Assembly: GCA_963656085.1 (NCBI GenBank)
Contig: CAVKHV010000008.1
Coordinates: 1 to 39,221, forward strand
Source: CAVALG01 sp963656085
Lineage (GTDB): Bacteria; Bacillota; Clostridia; Oscillospirales; Acutalibacteraceae
Direction of reading: 5' to 3'
Length of the DNA stretch: 39,221 bases
Made by a program: the position numbers and the translations under genes. Every line of letters starts with the position of its first letter. Positions within the stretch are counted from its first letter, which is position 1. Below the pieces are notes generated by a model. That model did not search any database and was not told the origin of the DNA. It was given only the letters and a program-made list of their open reading frames with translations. Shown here piece by piece: positions 34,850-39,221 of the stretch.

Positions 34850-34852
34850 ATG

Positions 34853-36391
34853 TTAATACTGCTGTATTTTAAAGTAAATATCAAGTTTTGGTCCGGCGTC
34901 TGTACCTGTTATCACCACACGGTCGATAAGCTCGTTACAAACGCCCTTTTTTTCTTCCGGCAGCATATTTTCCCAAGCAGAGCGTATGGTTTTTAAAATG
35001 CTGTTGTTTCTTGCAGCTCGTGTTTTTTTCTTTTTAATTTCGGTCTCGTTTTTAATGCTTTCCTTTAAATCGGATATTTCTTTTTCCCTGTCTGATATAA
35101 CGGATAGCAGCGTTTGGCTGCTTTCTTCTGCGTAAATGTTATACAGCCGCTTTAATTCTTTTTCCTTTTTATCAATTTCTTTTTTCAGCGCCGCGTATAC
35201 TTCAATGCAGCTCTCGTGCTTGGTGTTCTTTTGATCATTAATATATGATAATTCAAATATATTTTTAATCACCTCGGCTTCAATATCGGCGGCAGAATAG
35301 CGCTCGTTTTTGCAATTCGGATCATGGCACAGGTGTTCTTTACCGGTTTCGCCGGAATAGCAGCATATTTTAACCTGCTTACCCCACTTTTTATAGTGCA
35401 TTTTTGCGCCGCAATTCCCGCAAACGAGCAATCCCGCCAACATATACACCGACCTGCCGTGCTTTTTAGAGCGGTTTTCAAATTCCGCTGCCGCCGCAAG
35501 ATACATATTTTCGGTTATTATCGGTTCGTGCATACCTAAATATTCAGCGCCCTTGTACGGTAAAAAGCCAAGCGAAGTACGCCTTTTCAGAATATTTATA
35601 ACGACGCCTTCACTTTTAAAATTCAGTAATTCCGCTATCCGTTTTGGTGAAAGTTTTTCCTCGGTAAACAGCCTGAAAGCTTCGATTGTTTTTATTCTTT
35701 CACTTTCCACAACAACATATTTCTCTTTATCACGGTCATAGTGATAGCCGTAAGGCGGTATGCCGCCGCCCATCGGTTTACCGGAACGCACGCGTTCTAT
35801 TCTTCCCTTTTGCATTTTCGCAACAATTTGGTCGCGGTCATATTCTGCAAGACTTGCAAACAGCGTCAGCATCAGTTTTGAACTCGGATTGTTTTTTTCA
35901 ACGCGACAAAACGGCTCGTTTATACTTATAAAATCAATATCAAATTCGTTGGTATTTATACTGCTGTTTTTACTGTCGGATTTATTTACTATATAATCCT
36001 GAATAAACTGCAAAGTATTAAGCAGCGAACGTGAAAGCCTGTCAATCCTCGGAACGATAAAGCGGTTTATTCTGATATTGCTGTTACCGTCGTTAAAATC
36101 CTTTACCATATTACAAAAAATATCCAGCCCGTCACGGTCAATCCTCGTGCCCGTCACACCGTCATCCGTAAGGAGAATACAATTTTCAAGCTCGTTTATT
36201 TTGCAATAACGGATAATTTCATTTCGCTGAACATCAAGTCCATATCCGTCTGACGCCTGTTTATCCGTTGAAACACGGCGGTAGGCAACATTTACAAGGA
36301 AATTGCCCCGGCTGTCGGTTTCGGCACGTTTGCAATCAAAAAGTATTTCCGTCCACCTGTTTTTCGGTATGTTTTTTTCAAGCCATCCCAT
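34853..36391 (-). CDS. Large serine recombinase
   Basis: This 512-residue site-specific recombinase has an N-terminal resolvase domain with the nucleophile Ser41 in AYRRVSTDKQ and conserved arginines in VPRIDRLSRS. A recombinase domain follows (about 195-300), then a zinc ribbon (LLVCGNCGAKM with later Cys residues) and a coiled coil rich in Lys and Glu (about 415-470). This is the class that integrates and excises phages and the sigK skin element. The ATG at 36391 follows GGAG at good distance and 4 bp after a 47-residue ORF; an upstream ATG at 36436 lies inside that ORF. The whole set is directly downstream of a truncated sigG, on the same strand. Confidence 0.93.
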   Translation of the reverse strand: MGWLEKNIPKNRWTEILFDCKRAETDSRGNFLVNVAYRRVSTDKQASDGYGLDVQRNEIIRYCKINELENCILLTDDGVTGTRIDRDGLDIFCNMVKDFNDGNSNIRINRFIVPRIDRLSRSLLNTLQFIQDYIVNKSDSKNSSINTNEFDIDFISINEPFCRVEKNNPSSKLMLTLFASLAEYDRDQIVAKMQKGRIERVRSGKPMGGGIPPYGYHYDRDKEKYVVVESERIKTIEAFRLFTEEKLSPKRIAELLNFKSEGVVINILKRRTSLGFLPYKGAEYLGMHEPIITENMYLAAAAEFENRSKKHGRSVYMLAGLLVCGNCGAKMHYKKWGKQVKICCYSGETGKEHLCHDPNCKNERYSAADIEAEVIKNIFELSYINDQKNTKHESCIEVYAALKKEIDKKEKELKRLYNIYAEESSQTLLSVISDREKEISDLKESIKNETEIKKKKTRAARNNSILKTIRSAWENMLPEEKKGVCNELIDRVVITGTDAGPKLDIYFKIQQY

Positions 36392-36395
36392 TTTT

Positions 36396-36539
36396 TCACT
36401 CCGTCCTGCGCCTGCTGTTATTGCCGCAAATTTCATTTACAACTTTGTCGATATACTCATTTTTAAACCTGTAATTTTTAAGGTCTTCCCGCTTAACCGC
36501 CTTACCGCCTATATAAACTGTCGTTAAGATTTTTCTCAT
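36396..36539 (-). CDS. 47-residue protein between sigG fragment and serine recombinase
   Basis: This short ORF has a good ribosome-binding site (AAGGAG, 10 nt before the ATG) and ends TGA 4 bp before the recombinase start. The peptide begins MRKILTTVYIGGKAVKRED and is basic (about 13 Lys/Arg of 47), ending in SRRRTE. I do not recognise a family. It starts 24 bp after the stop of the sigG fragment, so the three genes look like one transcript. Small basic proteins encoded beside serine integrases often act as recombination directionality factors; that role here is inference. Confidence 0.7.
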   Translation of the reverse strand: MRKILTTVYIGGKAVKREDLKNYRFKNEYIDKVVNEICGNNSRRRTE

Positions 36540-36553
36540 AATAAATAAACTCC

Positions 36554-36597
36554 TTTTTCCACATTATAATATCATCGGGACGGCATATGTGGAAAAA
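36554..36597. other. Candidate serine-recombinase attachment junction (att half-site pair)
   Basis: Perfect 11-nt inverted arms TTTTTCCACAT (36554-36564) and ATGTGGAAAAA (36587-36597) flank a 22-bp core. The right arm and half of the core are sigG coding sequence; the left arm belongs to the adjoining DNA. The centre (36575/36576) lies within about 5 bp of the point where similarity to sigma-G ends (about 36570). The size of 44 bp, two-fold symmetry and crossover near the centre are what large serine recombinases use. A plain mRNA hairpin is the alternative. Confidence 0.5.
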
Positions 36598-36863
36598 CGC
36601 ACATCTTGATTTACGTCAAAATTGTCAATTGCTTTTATTAATCCGATGCAGCCTATTTGAAAAAGGTCGTCAAGTTCCTCTCCCCGATTGCTGAAACGTT
36701 GCACAACGCTTAAAACGAGCCTTAAATTACCGCCGATCAATTTATTTCTTGCCGACTTATCGCCCTCTTTCGTTGCCTTTAAAAGTTCAATTTTTTCCTT
36801 TTCGGAAAGAACCGGTATTTTTGATGTGTTTACACCGCAGATCTCAACTTTATTATAACGCAA
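36564..36863 (-). CDS. sigG: Sporulation sigma factor SigG, N-terminal part only (interrupted gene)
   Basis: The 99-residue product begins NKVEICGVNTSKIPVL after the start and continues through NLRLVLSVVQRF, ELDDLFQIGCIGLIKAIDNF and RFSTYAVPMI. This is clearly sigma-G, the late forespore sigma factor, by its N-terminal signature. It keeps regions up to 2.3 and stops one codon after VPMI, where intact sigma-G continues IGEIRRYLRD (region 2.4). It therefore cannot recognise promoters. The start is a TTG at 36863 with GGGAGG 8 nt before it. Nothing encoding the missing C-terminal 160 residues is in the window. A recombinase lies immediately downstream, so the gene may be split by a mobile element rather than simply decayed. 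Confidence 0.88.
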   Translation of the reverse strand: MRYNKVEICGVNTSKIPVLSEKEKIELLKATKEGDKSARNKLIGGNLRLVLSVVQRFSNRGEELDDLFQIGCIGLIKAIDNFDVNQDVRFSTYAVPMIL

Positions 36864-36866
36864 AAC

Positions 36867-36918
36867 GATAACCTCCCGTTAAATGGTAATAAAATTATTA
36901 CCATAGCGAGAGGTTATC
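36867..36918 (-). promoter_or_regulatory. Leader hairpin covering the sigG ribosome-binding site
   Basis: On the minus strand GATAACCTC (36918-36910) pairs perfectly with GAGGTTATC (36875-36867), and an inner 10-bp perfect stem ATGGTAATAA / TTATTACCAT (36904-36883) stacks inside it. The outer right arm contains the GAGG of the sigG ribosome-binding site. In B. subtilis a leader hairpin also limits sigG translation. Two weak sigma-F/G-type promoters are possible: GTAAT-N15-GGTGAATAAG (about 37009-36980), which would include the hairpin, or GAATG followed by GGTAATAATT inside it, which would not. Confidence 0.6.
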
Positions 36919-37034
36919 ATTCTTCTGTTTGCTAAATATAAATTTTTTTAATCGACAAATTTCACTTGCATAATTATTTCTTATTCACCGGGAATTCGGA
37001 GATTATTACAGAATCGTATTGCAGAATTTTAAAC

Positions 37035-37070
37035 AAACAAGCAGCTGCCTGTTTCAACAGCTGCCTGTTT
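37035..37070 (-). terminator. Terminator of the nucleotide-sugar dehydratase gene
   Basis: Arms 37035-37047 and 37058-37070 pair over 13 nt with one mismatch (core GCAGCTG / CAGCTGC). On the minus strand a T-rich stretch (TTGTTTGTTT) follows. It lies about 40 bp past the stop of the gene ending at 37112. Confidence 0.7.
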
Positions 37071-37111
37071 AATAATCTTAATTTTACGTTGCGTCCCGTT
37101 AAGGATATTTA

Positions 37112-39109
37112 TCACATTGTAGCCTGCAACTTGATTTGTGCCTCAAGTGTTGCCGCGGCATTAACCTCCTCCGGTGTTTTATAGGTTTCCACCGTTTCTC
37201 TGAGTGCGGATTTGGATTTAGCGTTATCTCCGCTTTCTGCAGCTTTTTTGAGTAAATCCAATTTGTTTTTCAGTTCTTCGGGAGATATCGGTTTATCCTG
37301 CTCTGTGAAAATAAGACTGTTTTTGGTTTTGCCGAGTTTTTCTGTCTTGACAAGCAGTTCTTCATAAAGTTTTTCTCCGGGGCGGAGTCCTACCTCAACG
37401 ATATCTATATCGGTGTACGGGACAAGCCCGCTCAATCTGATCATATTTTCCGCAAGGTCAAGTATTTTTATAGGTCTGCCCATATCAAGAACAAAAAGTT
37501 CTCCGTTTTTCGCCATAGCCCCTGCTTGCAGCACCAATTGGCTGGCTTCGGGTATAGTCATAAAGTAGCGTGTTATCCTTTTATCGGTCAATGTAACGGG
37601 ACCGCCGTTTTCTATTTGCTTTTTAAACAGCGGCACAACCGAGCCGGCACTGCCCAAGACATTGCCGAACCGGGTTGAAGAAAAGATGGTGCCGGTATTC
37701 ATTGCACTGTGGCTTTGAATAATCATTTCGCACATTCTTTTGGTTGCGCCCATAACGTTTGTCGGGTTAACAGCCTTGTCGGTTGATACCATAATAAACC
37801 GTTCCGCCTTAAATTTTTCGGCGGTGACGACAGTGTTAAGAGTACCGAAAACATTGTTAATAATTGCCTCACAGCAATTACGTTCCATAAGCGGAACATG
37901 TTTATGCGCCGCCGCATGAAGGACAACCTGCGGACGATACGCCGCAAAGACATTCTCAAGCGCCTGCTTATTGGTTACCGAAAACACCTCAACATCTATC
38001 TTAACGGATTTTCCGTATTTAATTCTTAATTCCTGCTGAACATCGTAAGCACCGTTCTCATAACAATCAACAATTACTATTCTTTCCGGCGACATTCTTG
38101 CAATTTGTCTGCAAAGTTCGCTTCCTATGCTCCCGCCGCCACCGGTTATCAAAACCGTTTTGCCGAAGTAATACGAATCGGTAGCGGAGTCGGCAACCGT
38201 TATGGGTTTGCGAAACAAAAGGTCCTCAATTTCGAGGTTATTTATGCGGCGTCTACCGTTACCTGACGCCCCGACCGACGGATAGTCATAATTCTTTATA
38301 GGGCGACCGAATTGCACATAGTGGTCATACAGTTCTTTCTTTCTCGCTGCCGCCAATTGAGGAACGGCAAACACTATTTCCTGAACTCGGTATGCATTAA
38401 GGATATCCGCGTTTGCAAGCTCTTCTGCTATTACCGGTATACCGGATATTTGACGGCCGATTTTAGCCTTATCAACATCAATAAAACAGCGGGGCGTATA
38501 TGTTGCCGCGGAATTGCCGATCAATTCAGACGCCAAACCCGCACCTACGCGACCTGCGCCTATTATTGCTATTCCTATTTTACCTGCATTATACGCATTG
38601 GCATCATTCTTATCCCTGTGAGCAAATATCTTCAAAAGGAAATTCAGGAAATTGCCCCACCCTGTATTTCTGCCGCAATTTTTATACACATAACGATAGG
38701 CAGCGCGCATTTCGGTTATTACTATGAGGTCAATAGCGTAAAATGCAAGGATAGGCACAAAAGCATACTGCTTCCCGAAAATCGGGACTTCCGCCAAAGC
38801 ATAAACAGCAAAAGCACACACATCGGCAGCAAACAGCCTTGTGTATGATTGCATATCTCCGTACCGCCATATCTGACGGTAGACCTTAAAGGTAAACCTG
38901 AAAGCAAAGGTCAGCACCAATAATACAGCAAGCCGACAATACAGGCTGTACGACCAATTGTTCCCATCATATATTAAAATCACAAACAGCGACATAGCAA
39001 CAAATATGATTGAATCATACATTGCAAGCACCCAATTAACAGAGGTGATAGAAAAAGACGGCACTCCGTTTACTGTGTTTTTAGCAGACATCTCGTCTTG
39101 TTTTGACAT
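37112..39109 (-). CDS. Membrane-bound nucleotide-sugar 4,6-dehydratase (CapD/WbpM/PglF family)
   Basis: This 665-residue protein has four N-terminal membrane helices (about residues 30-140), a first Rossmann domain (IAIIGAGRVGAGLASEL) and a second, catalytic one (VLITGGGGSIGSELCRQIA). In the active site the usual YxxxK is MGATK in STDKAVNPTNVMGATKR, the hallmark of UDP-GlcNAc 4,6-dehydratases. These enzymes start synthesis of deoxy-amino sugars for capsules, glycans or glycosylated surface proteins. The ATG at 39109 follows GGAGG by 7 nt. It is monocistronic here, with a strong promoter; no glycosyltransferases are visible, though more may lie to the right. Confidence 0.92.
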   Translation of the reverse strand: MSKQDEMSAKNTVNGVPSFSITSVNWVLAMYDSIIFVAMSLFVILIYDGNNWSYSLYCRLAVLLVLTFAFRFTFKVYRQIWRYGDMQSYTRLFAADVCAFAVYALAEVPIFGKQYAFVPILAFYAIDLIVITEMRAAYRYVYKNCGRNTGWGNFLNFLLKIFAHRDKNDANAYNAGKIGIAIIGAGRVGAGLASELIGNSAATYTPRCFIDVDKAKIGRQISGIPVIAEELANADILNAYRVQEIVFAVPQLAAARKKELYDHYVQFGRPIKNYDYPSVGASGNGRRRINNLEIEDLLFRKPITVADSATDSYYFGKTVLITGGGGSIGSELCRQIARMSPERIVIVDCYENGAYDVQQELRIKYGKSVKIDVEVFSVTNKQALENVFAAYRPQVVLHAAAHKHVPLMERNCCEAIINNVFGTLNTVVTAEKFKAERFIMVSTDKAVNPTNVMGATKRMCEMIIQSHSAMNTGTIFSSTRFGNVLGSAGSVVPLFKKQIENGGPVTLTDKRITRYFMTIPEASQLVLQAGAMAKNGELFVLDMGRPIKILDLAENMIRLSGLVPYTDIDIVEVGLRPGEKLYEELLVKTEKLGKTKNSLIFTEQDKPISPEELKNKLDLLKKAAESGDNAKSKSALRETVETYKTPEEVNAAATLEAQIKLQATM

Positions 39110-39166
39110 ATTTATACCTCCGTTGCAGTGTGTAATGCACATCCGGTGCATTTCCGTTCGGATATA

Positions 39167-39195
39167 TTTATACCATATATTTATTAGAATGTCAA
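39167..39195 (-). promoter_or_regulatory. Sigma-A promoter of the dehydratase gene
   Basis: On the minus strand a perfect TTGACA (39195-39190) lies 17 bp from TATAAA (39172-39167). A small hairpin AATGCAC/GTGCATT (39134-39152) sits in the leader. The 9 bases around the -35 (GGTTGACAT) equal those at the spoIIM promoter. Confidence 0.75.
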
Positions 39196-39221
39196 CCGTT
39201 TTGTAGCATATCCTTATATTT

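Noticed and set aside
34767..34852. Second attachment site at the far end of the recombinase gene
   Set aside because: The only structure is the folT/recombinase hairpin; neither its arms nor its surroundings resemble the sigG junction site, and no sigG sequence follows.
36392..36436. Longer recombinase start at an ATG at 36436
   Set aside because: It lies inside the 47-residue ORF and has no ribosome-binding site, whereas the ATG at 36391 has GGAG at proper distance.
37042..37070. Direct repeat CAGCTGCCTGTTT, two copies
   Set aside because: CAGCTG is self-complementary, so the same bases form the terminator stem; no further copies make it an array.

Overview
The window reads as chromosomal DNA of a low-GC, anaerobic, spore-former-type Firmicute, most likely a Clostridia member near the Oscillospiraceae/Ruminococcaceae. 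I base this on gene content: SpoIIM, DacF, WhiA, RapZ, HprK, TmcAL, a sigma-G fragment, a THF riboswitch with FolT, a PotC-PotD fusion, an archaeal-type phosphoglycerate mutase and a Na+-pump decarboxylase beta/gamma pair. This placement is inference from gene families, not a database search. I see no rRNA, tRNA or CRISPR.

Layout. 1-4187: polyamine importer operon potA-potB-potCD (+) ending in a long inverted repeat. 4207-6231: spoIIM then a XerD-like recombinase (-), with a 0.3 kb upstream region holding five copies of a short repeat, one of them on the -35 box of a good promoter. 6232-12203: fabG (+), the coupled genes dacF-HAD-apgM (-), a metallophosphoesterase (+), a phosphoglycolate-phosphatase-like HAD (-) and rpmB (+). 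12205-20459: a long minus-strand operon ackA-galK-galT-oadG-oadB-murI-DUF1934-argS. 20562-22613: tmcAL (+), divergent from ackA, and a DUF421 protein (-). 22632-31884: pfkA and the conserved block hprK-glcK-murB-rapZ-whiA-dnaE (-), linking sugar signalling, wall precursor synthesis and replication. 32006-34766: apbE (-), divergent from a NusG_II protein and a HepI/Gx transporter (+), then a THF riboswitch controlling folT (+).

34812-36918 is the unusual part. The minus strand carries a sigma-G gene (sigG) that is intact up to residue 98 and then stops just before sigma region 2.4. Directly behind it, apparently in the same transcript, lie a 47-residue ORF and a large serine recombinase. The break lies inside a 44-bp site with perfect 11-bp inverted arms, half in sigG and half in the adjoining DNA, as expected of a serine-recombinase attachment junction. 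This resembles the skin element that splits sigK, but in the forespore gene sigG. The C-terminal part of sigG is not in the window: the DNA beyond the recombinase is folT and then housekeeping genes. So this is either a very large or inverting rearrangement, or a decayed interruption. The sigG leader also folds into a hairpin that covers its ribosome-binding site.

37035-39221: a terminator and a membrane-bound nucleotide-sugar dehydratase of the CapD/WbpM type (-) with a strong promoter near the right edge. Start codons were chosen from ribosome-binding sites, so several genes begin slightly inside the longest open frame.
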